NCBI RefSeq assembly: GCF_921293095.1
Contig: NC_060246.1
Location: 87,541,030 to 87,605,029 of the forward strand
Direction of reading: 5' to 3'
Source: Ischnura elegans
Lineage: Eukaryota > Arthropoda > Insecta > Odonata > Coenagrionidae
Length of the DNA: 64,000 nt
The notes below the pieces were generated by a model. That model had not been told where the DNA came from and ran no database searches. It saw nothing but the letters and a program-made list of their open reading frames with translations. Position 1 is the stretch's first letter. Every line of letters begins with the position of its first letter. A program made the translations under genes and the position numbers. Positions 25,564 through 49,829 of this stretch are shown piece after piece.

Positions 25564-25884
25564 GTTAGCGCATCACGTCATCCCTGGGTTTGTTACTATG
25601 AATTTTCAATCATAACGTTCATTTTTTTCACTATTTGTAAGTAGCACTCTGCCTCATAATTGTAAATAATCGTAACTTAATTCGTATCCCTCGTAACGTA
25701 GGCTACGCTTTGTTGTTTTCATAAAACGCATTTTAATACCTCTTTTGTTAGCAGGACGAATGTGACGTATGTGCGTATCAGTGCGTATTTACCTCGTGAC
25801 GTAATATATCCTGGGTGACTGTCTGGCGTAGAAGTCTGATTTGATCCTAATATCATTTTTGTGTCGTAGTTTTACACTTCAGAT
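25564..25884. promoter_or_regulatory. 321-bp head-to-head intergenic region between TSSK-like kinase and Rab2
   Basis: The two start codons diverge from this stretch, so it must contain both 5' UTRs and probably a shared or overlapping promoter. It is richer in CG dinucleotides (several ACGTA and TTACGT words, GTGACGT twice) than the AT-rich surroundings. No TATA box at a convincing position was seen. Promoter activity is inferred from position only. Confidence 0.55.
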
Positions 25885-37531
<11,647 letters not shown>

Positions 37532-40450
37532 AGACCATCTTCCGTGTGCAATGTTGGAATTATGTCTACCGCATCTGCTCTCCCCCCTCTTGCCTACATC
37601 CCGGTTGTCCTTCTGTTACTTCTCACAGCATGTGCATATGTCAGCTTTAAAGGCACACACACCTCTCTTTCTTGCTCATTTTCACTCTACCCACTCTGCC
37701 TTGTGGCCCCTGCTGCAGGGCATTGCTGAGATAAGAAAGAGTTGGGAGTTGCAGGAGGTAAATACGAAAGAAGATATGGGGACTGGAGGCATTAGACTCT
37801 CAATAGCACCGAGAAACCCATTCCATGATCTTTGATGATAGCAAAGTAATATTCCCCCTCCCTTAGTTACTTACCCTTCCCTGTAACATCTATGAATTTA
37901 GTCATGTTCCCAAAATTTTTTTCTTGGAACTATTTTCTTTCACTTGTGTACCTAATTTTGTGATTCTGTCTCATGAAAGAAGTTTCTGCCTCATTTAGGT
38001 AGATGTCAGCCGGTGGATGTAAGATTAATATTACTGTGGGATTTGCGGCGTGTGTCTTCTTGCACTTGTGAGTGACTGAAATGCTGTTCATTTGTTTTTT
38101 CTACTGAAATAAAAGTGGAAAAGTATACATACATTTACTTGCATCTGCATTAATTGCCAGGTGTAAGATTTATTTGCTTTGGAATCAAACTGGATGGTTA
38201 TAAGAATTGAGTTATTATCTAAAGCTAACTAAGCACACATGTTTATATTAACGTAAAAGGTACTTGTATATGTGTATGCAAATATGTTTATACTTCAGTG
38301 AGCTTAAGAGAGAGTGAAGTTGAAAGTTTCAGCCTTGTCGGAAAATCTCATGATACACTAGTCTGCCATCACCTTCTCAGGGAGTGGCACATTTCATAAT
38401 AATTCTGAGATTGGACCACTTTCTGTGCCCTGAATTTTTCTGGGATAAGCTGCTTGATATTTCCTCCAGTTGACATTATTGGTGGATTTGAACAGTTTAA
38501 TCTGTTTTTCTAAAACCCTGTGGAGAAATATTCTCATTATAGTTTTGACCATGCCTGTGTTGCACAGAATTTGAAGTCATACTGGCTATGATGTTGTCAA
38601 TATTAAGTAAAGTTCTCTCGGCGCTTTGTGGGGGTTCATATGTTTATCAAGCAAGTTTAACATGTCAGGGTGTGAAAAAGTGGGCATGCTAATATGTTTG
38701 AATGTATTTATCCTCTTTGTTATGTATATTGAAATTTTTTTCTTATAAAAATAATTATTCTCAAAACTTTTGAAAGGCACCATTCTTTATTCTCGGAATT
38801 ATTTACAGGCGTTTGTAGTCTGCTTAAAATTGGATTGGAATGAGTGCCTGATTTTAGTTCACCCAGTGACTATAACTATCCCTTTTATACTGTCAGTAGA
38901 ATTGGATAAAAGAAGTTTTTTATAGTAATGGCTTAAATACTTAGTTATGAGGTGAAAACTTGAAATCTGTGCTTGATTCATTGCTATTGTGTGCAAGATA
39001 TCATTGGTTGAAGGAAACTTTGATGGATTTATAGAAGTGAACGCCGAGAGTTAATGGTAAATGTAATTTATTTAATATTTCTTTTTCATGTTGATTTTAA
39101 AATTGTCCTCTTTCTAAAGTATTTATACATCATGTATGTTAACTATGGTTTTTGTAAGTATAGTAAGTGATTCTTAATGTCTTTTTACCACAAATTTGCA
39201 CCTAATGTAATCGTTTGTTCCTTTAATTTGAAGTTACACTGACTTTCTTATGTAATAGAGGTAACATGTAATTCCAGTGGTGGCCACAATATTTGGTTGT
39301 AAGTGATCAACTATATAAGTTATAATTATTTTGTGTACATCCTGAAACTGAAGGATGAAGTTATATTGGTGGTCAATGAATGTCAGAGATGAAATGGACG
39401 TGATGCATATTGATGTCTTGTACATGTGAGTAGGATTCCTGTTTTGTGGGCATTAGTATGTAAAATTCTGTGTTAATCAATATACCAAAAATAAAAGTCT
39501 ATTATTACACATATTGACATTTGTTCCTAATAGATATTACAATACCATTTTCGATGCCACTTTGGCTAAAAGTTGTGACAGCTTGTGAGGCAATCTCTTT
39601 GTAAATGAAATTTTGTGATCTTGTGGTTGTATAGTGTAGCACAAGAAGCATGTGTGAATAGCAAATTTAGACACTGATATTTTCACTATTTGTTTATGAT
39701 TTTTTTGGCTTGTAAAATATGTGGAGAATGAATCACTGTACTCAACAGCATTTTTCTTATTTATTTTTCACCATTAGAGTAGTATTTTTATCATTATGTG
39801 TTGGACAGTAGTTTGGCGTGGATATTTTGTAGTTTTTCTGGTTTCTAGACAACACTTAGAGCTCATACTGTATGTTCTTTTCTCTGCACATTCTTTGGTA
39901 CTTAAGTTCCTTCTGTGCTCCAAATTGCTCTTAGTATGGAGTGCTCCTTAATCATTGGCATTGCTTCTTTTTTCAAGTTTGCCTTTGACCGACTAGATTA
40001 TTACCCTCAAAGTGGTGTTGGTTGTATGCCACAGTAGCACATTGGTAAGCTTAGTCAATGTAGCCAACGCTATGTAAAAATGTTATTTGCAAAATATGAT
40101 TGAAACTCTGAACCATTTGATACTTTTCATGCTTAGCACACCATTTTTAAATGATATAGGAGGAAAATTGATTCGTTTAGGGTTTGTAAAAAGTGTTAAA
40201 GTCTGCTATAAAATATCAAGTAATTCTTCGTGTGTAGCTTTTCATAAAGAAAAATATACTTCATAGCTGAGGATTGGGTTTTAGGGATTTTTTAAAATGG
40301 AGGATCTATTTTATGATCTGTGGCTCTTTGAGGATTGTTTAGTGGGGTCTCCTCTGTTCTTGCAAGCCAGCAACTTTAGGGCCGTGTCAGATACTGTGTG
40401 CGAACATGGCCCAGCTAAATTCTATGAAAACTTAAAATGCTGCATACTTA
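37532..40450 (+). other. 3' UTR and downstream region of Rab2
   Basis: This follows the Rab2 stop codon. AATAAA at 38108-38113 is a plausible polyadenylation signal about 580 bp after the stop; further AATAAA words occur near 39488. No other coding feature is recognisable. Confidence 0.5.
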
Positions 40451-40454
40451 CTAA

Positions 40455-40790
40455 AACCAGACTGGTCTACGCCCAAATACAGGTTTGCCCTTGCCTCCAT
40501 TTGTCCGTTCAATATCCTCAGTACTTTTGCCGCATGTTATATTAAACTAATGTGTAGTCCTATAATCTCTGCATTCCACAGCTTTCTTCCTTTCTGGTAG
40601 CGAAAACAGTCTTCATGAAATCCTCTGGCCAACATCCCTCCTCTTCCTGCATACTGGATCGAAAAACCTTTTCTTACTATCCTCCACTAGATTCTTCAGG
40701 AGTTCGCACGGCATATTGTCCACACCCACTGCTTTCTTAGCCCTCATATCACGAAGTGCTCTCTCGAAGTTAATAGAAATTCAAAAGAAA
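40455..40790 (-). pseudogene. Inverted 5' part of an RTE-like LINE copy
   Basis: On the minus strand the translation gives NFERALRDMRAKKAVGVDNM, LLKNLVED, KKAVECRDYRT and a final LYLGVDQSGF. These are the RT residues that should precede the block starting at about 40975 on the plus strand. Frameshifts and stops are present. Confidence 0.75.
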
Positions 40791-40959
40791 ATGTGAGACT
40801 GAAGGAATAGAAAACTACATAAGAAACTGAACCTTGACTCACAAAGCACTCAAATTTCACTTAAGAGATTATCCATCATTGGCTGTAATTTTCTTTACCT
40901 CGAACTTAATGCCTTTCATAGTGTAGCAACTTGAGAGAGGATGTTGCTCAATTGTAGAT

Positions 40960-42181
40960 GGTGTCATCCACACCGAACCTTGTTCTTTCTCCTCGTGACC
41001 CAATAGCAGTAATGAGGTCACTTGTGGAGAGGAAGCTAGAATATGACCAGGACGTGTATGCATTTTTCGTTTATTTTAAAAAAGCATTTGATAGGGTGAA
41101 CTGGGTGAAGTTTAAGGATATACTCAAGAGAATATGTGTAGATTGGAGGGATAGACGACTGATTCGTAATCTGTGTATGGCCCAGACTGCGCAGGTGAGG
41201 GTAGCGGACCGAGAATTTGGTTGGACAAGCATTGGCTGTGGTGTGAGGCAAGGCTGTCCTCAATCGCCACTGCTTTTTAATGTATTTGCGGAGGAGATGT
41301 AAGAACATGCTGGAAGATGGAACGAGCTGGAAGCTGGAGTGAAAGTGGGAGGAATGATGTTTAAATTACCTATTAAGGTTCGCAGATGATCAGGCACTCA
41401 TCAGCAAGGGGACTGCAGGCTCTAGTGGATGCGTTAGACAAGCGGTGCAAGGAATATGGAATGAGGATTAATCACAAGAAGACCAAGGTAATGCGGTTTT
41501 GTAAAGCATCGCGAGCGAGGAATTTGAGAGTCAAGATAAAAGTAGGTGGGTAGAAGCTTGACCAGGTAGATGTAACTTTAAGATGATTCAACTACATATT
41601 TAGGCAGCACATAAGAGGAAAACGGATACAGTTGTAAGGACGTCAGAAAGCGAATTGCATTAGCAAAGGAGGCGTTCATGAACAGGAGGGAGATTCTGAG
41701 AGGATCATTATGTAAGAGTTTAAAGAAAAGGTTAGTGAAAAGTTTGATTTGGAGTAGCTCTCTACGGTGCGGAAACGTGGACACTGAGGAAAGAAGAGGA
41801 GAGAAGATTGGAGGCATTCGAGATGTGGGTATGGAGGAGAATGGAGAGGGTGAAATGGACGGAGAGGAAAAGGAATGACAAAGTGCTGGATATGGTTGGC
41901 GAGGAGAGGCAGCTTTTAGATGAGATACAGAGGAGACAGAAGGTATGGATGGAGTTAATGCTTAGCGGTGAGGGGATGTTGAAAATGGTGTTAGAGGGTA
42001 GAATGTTAGGGAAACGAGGGAGGAGAAGGAAAAGAATAGGATTTTTAGATAGATTGAAAGAGAGTAGGCCTTACAGTGAATTAACGAAGGCAGTGCTGGA
42101 AGGAAAGGTAGGTTCCCAGATCACTTCTTGAATACTCCATGGGAACCTACCTTATTAGGTAGAATACTTTAATAATAATAC
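40960..42181 (+). pseudogene. RTE-like LINE copy, RT core to 3' end, frameshifted
   Basis: RDPIAVMRSLVE, YFKKAFDRVNW, WRDRRLIRNLCMAQ and GVRQGCPQSPLLFNVFAEEM are clear RT blocks. The FADDQAL box is interrupted near 41385-41400, followed by KKTKVMRFCKASRAR, FEMWVWRRMERVKWTER and RIGFLDRLKESRPYSEL. It ends in a TAATAATAATA tail at about 42168-42179, matching the tail at 56635. Several single-base indels break the frame. It resembles the 263-codon copy at 55830-56621 closely. Confidence 0.85.
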
Positions 42182-42779
42182 ATACTTATGTGATGTAAAA
42201 TTAAGGTCAGCAAAAAATTTGTAATATTGGTGCAGTTCAAAATTTCCTACTTACCTTAGAAACAACAATATTGGGGTGAAATGCATTTCACCTATGATGA
42301 TAAGATAGGAGCGTGAGGAGATGTATGAAGTATGTTTTTTCCTATTATTCCTTCACTGTTGTGGTGAATTTCCAGGGGATTATGGGACTGTATGACACAC
42401 CTGATATGTTTGTTTGTAGAGTGCTTGCCCATTTGCATATTTATTTATGTCTTTGTCATAGTATGATACTCATCCTCCTTTTAGAATTTTATAAATGGTC
42501 ATTTTCTTAGTCAAACTAAGAAAAGGAAAATGCCAGTGTTGGTTCTTGGTCGGGATTAAGTATCTCTAGTAAATAATTACATTAGGCAGAGTATTTTAAT
42601 TTAGAATTCAGAGTATTTACCTTATTTAGAAAGCTGAACATCAAAGAGTGGTATTTTAGGGGATACCCATGGGCTCAGGATTCGGATGTAGAAGATTTTG
42701 CCTATGTGGTACTTACACACTTACTGTTTCCTCTTCTATGGTCTAATATTCTTTGAGCAGGATAGTGCCCATTTTTGTC

Positions 42780-43168
42780 TAGAAGGCTAACGGCCCTGAA
42801 TGTCTGTCATGTCTCTTTGATTTCAGGAAATGGTGCTCCTGAGGTTGATGAGTGTAGAGGTTTGCTCACTCAAATCTCCACCCTTAGTGAGGTGGATCAC
42901 TCACTCTGTGGTACAACTCCAGGGTTGACCCATAAAGCATTCAATACTAGGGTTCGTTCGGATTGGTGAGATTGGAGCTCAATCCAGGCAGCTATAAATG
43001 CTTGAATATCATGCTTGCAGGGCAAAGATATGTACCAGTTTCTTTCCCTGGTCTACCTTGAATATACTTCAACAATTTTTTATTTGAGGTATCTGATGGC
43101 TTCACCTGGGATTTGAACCCAGTATCCTTTGATCAAGCACACTACCAACTAGGCTACCATGCTCCCAT
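42780..43168 (-). repeat. tRNA-derived SINE, full head (family C)
   Basis: On the minus strand from 43168: GGTAGCCTAGTTGGTAGTG (A-box region), then GGGTTCAAATCCCAGG (B box) at normal tRNA spacing. A body follows with CAGGGAAAGAAACTGGTAC, ATTGAGCTCCAATCTC and GGATCCACC-like words. The downstream end is not sharply defined. Confidence 0.65.
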
Positions 43169-43405
43169 GGGGTCAATGTAAGCCACTAATTTCACTCCTC
43201 AGCATACGAGTGTTTGGTTTTTTTCTTAATTGACTTTCATGTCATATCCCTGTGACTCTTCTTCAAATGCATTCAGTGAGTCCCATGTACTCTCCTAGTT
43301 TCCTGCTGCAACGGCAATGTTGTAAGTGAAGTGTATGCATCAGTTTCTTCTCCATTTACCTTGATTTGTTGTTTCCTCTAGTTCATATTTCCATGTATCC
43401 ATATT

Positions 43406-43645
43406 CAAGGGCATACCCAGGATCAAAACAGGGAGGGGGGTGGAAATCATGGTTGTTCAAGTTGTAGGTAAGAATTAAGCATGGAAAATGTGAATGAAAT
43501 GAACATTTCAAGGAAACTGTAACAGCTCTTTATTAATTTTTAAAATTATATGCGTGAAAAAATATTATTTTCGTTGAAGACATTTGCGATTTTTGCTTCT
43601 AGGGAGGGCAGTGCCCCCTCCTGCCCCTCGGTGGGTACGCCCATG
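43406..43645. mobile_element. 240-bp hAT-like MITE, perfect 8-bp target duplication
   Basis: The ends are CAAGGGCATACCCAGG and, inverted, CATGGGCGTACCCACC. TCCATATT flanks both sides at 43398-43405 and 43646-43653. There is no coding capacity. Inner edges are G-rich and C-rich, as in the other hAT-like MITEs here. Confidence 0.85.
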
Positions 43646-43940
43646 TCCATATTAAAGAGGGCTAGTGATAGGTGTCATCTATGTTTGATGCTTTAATTTA
43701 CTTTTGTCTGTATTTTTTTCTTCTTTGTGTGCATTTTATGGCCACATGGTCTCAGTATGACAATTTCTTTGGTCTCGTCTTCTACTTGCTTACATCTTCT
43801 GTCTCTTCTTCCAAAGACTGGATGTTCATTTGCCTTATTACTTTGTTGATTGAGCCCCCCTCTGTAATGGATAAAAATAATTTTATTGTATTACCACTGT
43901 GCATATATACTTCTCCATTGTTTCTTGAGGATAAGTTTAA

Positions 43941-44675
43941 CCCTTTCGCGCCAAACCTAGGGTGGAGCCAACGGGCATTTTCATATGCAGAAGACCTGAC
44001 GTCAGGCTTAGCTGTTGTGGATTTTTCAATGCAAAAGACCAGATGTTGGCTCCAGCCAATGCGAGGGAAGGGAAGTGGCTGCTGAGGTAGCAATTGTGGG
44101 ATGCATTCAGGCCCGGCCTGAGACCCAGCTTAATGAGACCTTAGGATCTCTCCTTGGCAATTTTAGCCTGACCCTCCTACTCATTTACGATAATTTTCAC
44201 TGAAGGTATACCTATGTTACGAATCGGTTATATTGTCAATGGTTTTTGCAATTATATATTTTTTAGCGTAATACAACTTTTGAAATGAATACTTCATTTT
44301 ATTCTGTGCGTAAGAAATTTTTTAATGAAATCTTAGCATGAAAAATAACGGACTTAAGGACTTAAAGTTTTACGTAGTACCTTGTGTTCACTAACTTTAT
44401 TGTTATTAGCGCTAGAAATGTATTTGGCTTAGAAAACCACTGGTAATGCAATAAGTTGACCGTGGATTATTGCTAAGATAGAGTTAGAGAGTCGAGTCCA
44501 GTGACAGGGGGTGAGGGATGGGCACCCCATTGAGTTGAGTCCCAAATCTGAGGGACAAAAATACCAGGGTAACTCCACCCCTAAAAAGAGTTCTGCACAG
44601 AGAGTTTAAATTATTCTTATGCTACTATTGTGGCACGGAAAACATTTTCCTCAAGTAGGCGCCAGCAGCAAAGGG
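43941..44675. mobile_element. 735-bp TTAA-flanked MITE (piggyBac-like termini)
   Basis: TTAA then CCCTTTCGCGCC at the left (TTAA at 43937-43940). GGCGCC..AAAGGG then TTAA (44676-44679) at the right. The TTAA duplication and CCCTTT/AAAGGG ends fit piggyBac-mobilised elements. Overlapping open frames at 43672-44093 lack family resemblance. Confidence 0.65.
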
Positions 44676-45290
44676 TTAAATGCAATCTTATGATGAATTG
44701 CTGGAGTTTATGACTCTTAGCACTGGAAGTGGTGTATTCCCTTTCACTTGATTTCACTCATTCCTATGATATCTATCTCTAGTCTTTCTGTCTCAATCTT
44801 CATAATATGTACTCCATTTTCCCACAGCCTTCTCATTCCATTTCCCTATTCTGACATCCTTGGGAGTTCTATCCTTTCCAGTTTTTCCAACTCAGGCATC
44901 TCTTTGAGAGATTATTTTATCTCCAGAATATTTTATCTGGAAGCAAGTAGATAGCCCAAGCCAGGTTTAGGATGTGGGTGGCCCGCGAGTCATTTTGATG
45001 GGAGGTCTAAATATACACAGAGCTACGTGTGCATCTCGTTTTTCAGACAACACCGCTTGGCGTGCCACTGGTTTCATTCAGAGGGTTAAGAGCTACATTA
45101 CAAACGCCAATGGATAAAGTGTTTAGGTATTTGTCAGCAGAATTAACCATTTATTAATGCCAATGTTGACTACTGCATGTTAACCAAATAACAACCCAGC
45201 TTCACTTGGAATCCCCTCGTACATGATGGTTTTTTTCTGTTATTCCAAATTTGTGAGATTTACCTATATATGGATGGAAGGCTTATGCTT

Positions 45291-45333
45291 GTTTGTCATT
45301 TTCATTACTCCAACAAATGCTGTGAACTTCTGG
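45291..45333 (+). repeat. 43-bp direct repeat, copy 1 (partner 45927-45969)
   Basis: GTTTGTCATTTTCATTACTC.. recurs 636 bp downstream with one mismatch (AATGCTG versus AATTCTG). Confidence 0.8.
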
Positions 45334-45696
45334 TGGGCTTGGGCCCCCCTTTCATTTGGCTCTGATATAGCCAGTGTTGAGGGGGGAGGGAGCTTGAGTG
45401 ATGTGCAGGTTGCATATACATGAAATTAGTTGTCCATTTGCACATATTGGAATGTCATAAATTTCATTGAATAAACTATCAATTCCATTTGTACTTTGCT
45501 GAAGTTTCTAATATTTGTTGTTATTTACTAAAAGAGATGAAGTTATTGAGGCTTGGTCTCCATTGGTATTTGAAGTCTGCCTGATTTTTTAGAAAGCTTT
45601 CTAACTTAGAGCTTGAATTCAGGGTGCCAGCAAAAAAAATCAACATATTTCTTCCAAGTGATTTGATGGCAGACAATATGAAATTTAATTGTATCA

Positions 45697-45855
45697 AAAG
45701 TGGAGTGTCTGAGGACCGATGCCCCTGGGATACTGGCCTCCTCATCAAATGTAATGCAATAATCTCCAGATGGGAAGGAATTTGGGGGAGAGGGTTGAAG
45801 CCCCCTGATGCTCTCCTCCCCCCCCCCCCCCCCCCCAGCTACTTATCTGCCTCGA
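45697..45855 (+). repeat. Dispersed repeat, copy 2 (partner at 13087-13240)
   Basis: Ordered blocks GGAGTGTCTGAG, GATGCCCCTGGG, GGCCTCCTC, GAAGCCCCCTGATGCTC and CTACTTATCTGCC match the copy near 13.1 kb. A poly-C run at about 45820-45837 replaces CCCCCTCGCCCCTGTGG in the other copy, probably by slippage. Flanked by the 43-bp direct repeats, which may belong to the same larger unit. Confidence 0.6.
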
Positions 45856-46273
45856 AGGATGCCATCCATCATATAATACTTGAATTTGAATGCATGACTG
45901 AATGTTATAGTGACAGTCATATGGTAGTTTGTCATTTTCATTACTCCAACAAATTCTGTGAACTTCTGGATGAAGCAGCAGTATTTTGTACCGGAACAAT
46001 CCTCTGGATCTTTACCATTTTTGCCTTCTTTAAAACAGCTGTTTCTCACGGATGGAGTTAATTAGTTGCAGTAAGTGGTTCCCAAAATTCCTGAAAATAT
46101 TTCAGAATTTCCTTTTCTAGCATGTGAATAATTCCTTCAGATTGGGATTTGAGTTCCTTTACCACTATATCACCTTTAAATATTTATTTGTATAGTATTT
46201 TGTAACATTTTTAAAGAATCTAAATTATTTCCTCTTCTGAATGTCAGTAAGACCTCAATCAAAAACCTACCTA

Positions 46274-46856
46274 CAGTGGAACCTCGTTAAAGCGAGTACG
46301 AGCTATAGCGACACCCCCGCTATAACGAGAGATAGCCGATGCACCGTCAATTGACCCTATAATAAGCGTGTTAAAAAATTCGTTTTTACGAGACCCTTTC
46401 GGCGTTGGCTCTCGCCATAGCGAGGGTTTCACCGCCGGAAGACTTTCATCAAGACTCCTTAACCTCTGTAATTGCTAGCGATCTGTTAGAAATGAAGTTA
46501 ATGGAGTGCTCAGTCTTAAATTTATGTGGTAAACTGTCATTCGATAAATATAATGATTGACGAAACAATGCTTTGCACGATTTTTATTCAGTGCGGCGCT
46601 TATAAATTGTTTGAATAGTCAATCGTTATTTGAGTAAGGAAATTTAGTGATGCAAAAAAACATCGCCTTTCGTCTGGATTTATGCTTACGATTATCGGAT
46701 AGATGTTTATCTGTCGCCGCACCACTCCTGTTCCTGTATATCTGTTCGCAACAGGTATATTGGCTATTATTTGCTCCACCTCCGGTAAAGCGACAATTCG
46801 CTATAGCGAGTGTTTATTAGTGTACCGTGGGGTGTCGTTATATCGAGGTTGCACTG
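46274..46856. mobile_element. 583-bp pogo/Tigger-type MITE, TA duplication
   Basis: The left end CAGTGGAACCTCGTTAAAG and the right end inverted CAGTGCAACCTCGATATAAC are flanked by TA at 46272-46273 and 46857-46858. Inner repeats GCTATAGCGA/TCGTTATA extend the arms. CAGT..AACCTCG ends are the classic pogo/Tigger pattern. Confidence 0.88.
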
Positions 46857-46858
46857 TA

Positions 46859-48464
46859 TTTGGGTTCGAAAGTTGTTTCAACATCCTTAATCACCAACAG
46901 CTATATGTACCACTGTCTACATCATCACGTCCTAGTGAGATTAATTTGTTACAAGTAGTGAAGTGTAATGTTCATATCTACTCTCATAATGCTTTTAGTG
47001 TGGCCCATTCAAGTATTCTTCTTGTTAATGAAATTACAATTTCATAGTTGTGACTGAATCTAGGGTCAACAAGTCTCATGAAGATCAATTTGTTCGTGAC
47101 AACATATAAGTCTGTTGCATGCATCCTGTTTTTGTGCTGCCTTTTTTAAAAAATATTCAAGGAAAAGAGGAGATAAAACTCCTTTCAAAAATCTACTGGA
47201 CTACTATTTGCTATTTAATGCAGTCCTCTTTATTCAGTCCTCAGTCTGAAAAGTGATGTTTTGTATGTATAAGATATCACAAATATTGTTATATAAATAT
47301 ACAAAATATCCAAGGAACTATTGGGGTACTCCGCTATGTGCTTTGTAGGCAGATTTTATTCTCTCTCTTAAACTAAATGCTCCTCACCCTGAAATTATAC
47401 TATTTACGATGCACAGGGATGCATGTGAGTAGAGAAATGACTATTTTGTGAATAAATTTCTTGAGCTTAGGAAAGTTATGGACCAATATTAAGGTCTTTG
47501 ATCTAAATTTTTCAAAGTCAGATTACAAACCACTTTGCGGAGCCCTATACTTAAAATTTTCTGTTGAATTTCAAAAACCTACTATGCCAATCGATATGAA
47601 GTTATTGTAACAACAGGCATTATGGTTTTCATCAATTACAATAACTTTCACCATTATGCCTAGGAATTTTTAAGTGTATTGGAATGAAATCCATGGAGCA
47701 TGATGTGTGCCAATTGACAGAGAGTCGAAGCAACCTGCATATCACTAGATTTCTGATGACCGGCAGCCTTGCAATCCATCTAATTCTTCCTCACTATGGT
47801 TGTGAGTAGGAATGTGCACTTACACCACCATAGATTTGGTGGGTTGTGCCTCAATATTCACCCCCAGAAACCTATTGTTTATCAACTCTTTACTCACCAC
47901 ACTTTAACCTGTTTAATACCAAACCTAACTCTGGCTGTCTTATTACCCCATATTACCCTATACCCAACACTCCAGTAGTCCCCACTATCCTTTCATCTCA
48001 CCTCATACAGTCCCATCTTATCTATTCCATCTTTTTCTACTTCCCATGTATTACTTTTGTGGTTGCCGGCTCACATTTTCCTAGCATTCTATGTCTATTC
48101 CTGCATTAATTGTTTACTTCTTCTTTTCCTACCTGTTGGTCCTCTTCTCGGGATCCTGGAACAACACCCACCAAGTCCCTTGTCATGACTCCACGCCCCT
48201 TTTGATGTGTTTCTGAGGTGCATTTGCGTGAAATCCATGTTTTCAGGGAACAGCTAATTGGTAGGAATTCCCACCTGCATTCCAACAGCACATTTTAAAT
48301 TGACACCATCAAGTGGGCTACCTTTTCTTCCCCTTGACCTATCTGGCATGGTTGGACCTACTAGAAGTAATTTACTAACCCTCTAACCAGCACAGCCTTA
48401 GGGTTACATGGATGTGCTGGGTCTTTCCTCTGTAATTTGATTGTAGCCTTAGGAAATGTAGAAG
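46859..48464. other. No gene recognised
   Basis: AT-rich, with chance reading frames only. The pyrimidine-rich stretch at about 47900-48130 is not a recognisable repeat. Confidence 0.4.
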
Positions 48465-48930
48465 CAGTGGCGGATACAGATGGGGGGCGCAGGGGGCGCG
48501 TGCCCCCCCCTTGCGGGTCCGGCTGTATTGCCAAACATTGCAAAACCACAATTGTAACTTTTTATATCATAAGATGGCATTGTCTTTTACATGTTTATAA
48601 TCACTTTAAATAAAATTTTCTTATACTTTGCCTGTGACTTGATCATATCTTATTACGATAAAAGTAAAGACAACTCAAGGTATGTTGCGCCCCTCCCTTG
48701 CAGGGGCGGATCCAGGATTTTTTTCTCGGAGGGGCACAAGCAAGGCCGTATCCAAGATTTTGTTCTGGGTGGGGCACAAGGATACCTCGTAATACAAAAT
48801 GAACGCAATGATAATGGGACCGTATTAAAAATCTTGCATATTTTTGAGTGTCTGGGGGGGGCACGTGCCCCCGTGCCCCCTCCCCTGGATCCGCCTATGC
48901 CCCCTTGAGTTTTTTCTGTATCCGCTACTG
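48465..48930. mobile_element. hAT-like MITE, 466 bp including a nested copy, perfect 8-bp duplication
   Basis: The ends are CAGTGGCGGATACAGA and, inverted, CAGTAGCGGATACAG. TGTAGAAG flanks both sides (48457-48464, 48931-48938). It is interrupted at 48701-48899 by another hAT-like MITE. Confidence 0.88.
48701..48899. mobile_element. Nested 199-bp hAT-like MITE
   Basis: The ends are CAGGGGCGGATCCAGG and, inverted, CATAGGCGGATCCAGG. Flanks CTCCCTTG (48693-48700) and CCCCCTTG (48900-48907) match at 7 of 8. The inside is a near copy, in opposite orientation, of the element at 53943-54142 (shared GGGGCACAAG, AATACAAAATGAACGCAATG). Confidence 0.85.
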
Positions 48931-49242
48931 TGTAGAAGTATACATACATGTGTTCAAAGTAACTTGTTATCTAGCCCTAAGGAACTAGGAAAGGGTAGAG
49001 GTATATATCCATCCTGGTTTTGTGATGTTTGTCATTACTCACCTGGTAGAAACCGCTGTTTGTCTTATATTCACTTATTTTCCCCCCACCGACTGTAGAG
49101 GGCAGGAGGGTTTTTAGGTTAATTTATTTGTGTTTCCCCATCTGGTCCTTCCTTCTTATCCTTCCCGATGATGAGGATAGCTGTCTGAAGATCATGTGCT
49201 TGATCTCGTGCCAACCTGAGGGAAGTCCGAATTCCTTGAAGG

Positions 49243-49821
49243 CAGTGGCAGCTCGTGAGTCAAATGCTCGGGGGGGCACACTTCACCGGGGGGTCAAAAT
49301 TGTTTAATATTTCGTGTATTTTAGTGAATTTTTAAGGCTATCTAGGTATTAAATTTGTTTAATTTAAAATAATATAATATAAATATTTATAATAATAAAA
49401 TTTAAACCAAAACAAGGTATTCTGCAGCACCAAGTAATCGCCAGATTATAATGCCGCCAGCCATAGCGGTAATGTCATCTCGCTAAGTATGTCGCTCTGC
49501 ACATGCTCGGGCGGCGTCCCAAGACTTCCATAAGGCACAAGCTTAGACGCGTCATAGCACCAGCAGCCCCCACCACTACCACTCTTCATATAACTGCATG
49601 GGGATGGATTGGAATGTTATGGCTAGTGCCCCACGGCTACAAATGCAAACTTCTCACACTATTTTTGCATGTTTTTCCTACATTTTTGATGTATGCGATT
49701 GAAGAAAACACTTTGTTTAATAAGATGTATAATTAAATTTGAATAGATATTTATTTTTTTTCCTTTTTCAAATCTTTGGAAGGGGCGGCATGCAAGAGTC
49801 CTTATGGGCAAGCCGCCACTG
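49243..49821. mobile_element. 579-bp hAT-like MITE, perfect 8-bp duplication
   Basis: The ends are CAGTGGCAGCTCGTGAG and, inverted, CAGTGGCGGCTTGCCC. CTTGAAGG flanks both sides (49235-49242, 49822-49829). Only short frames inside. Confidence 0.88.
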
Positions 49822-49829
49822 CTTGAAGG

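Noticed and set aside
43672-44093. Overlapping 137- and 103-codon frames on opposite strands
   Set aside because: They overlap the left end of a TTAA-flanked element and lack any family pattern.
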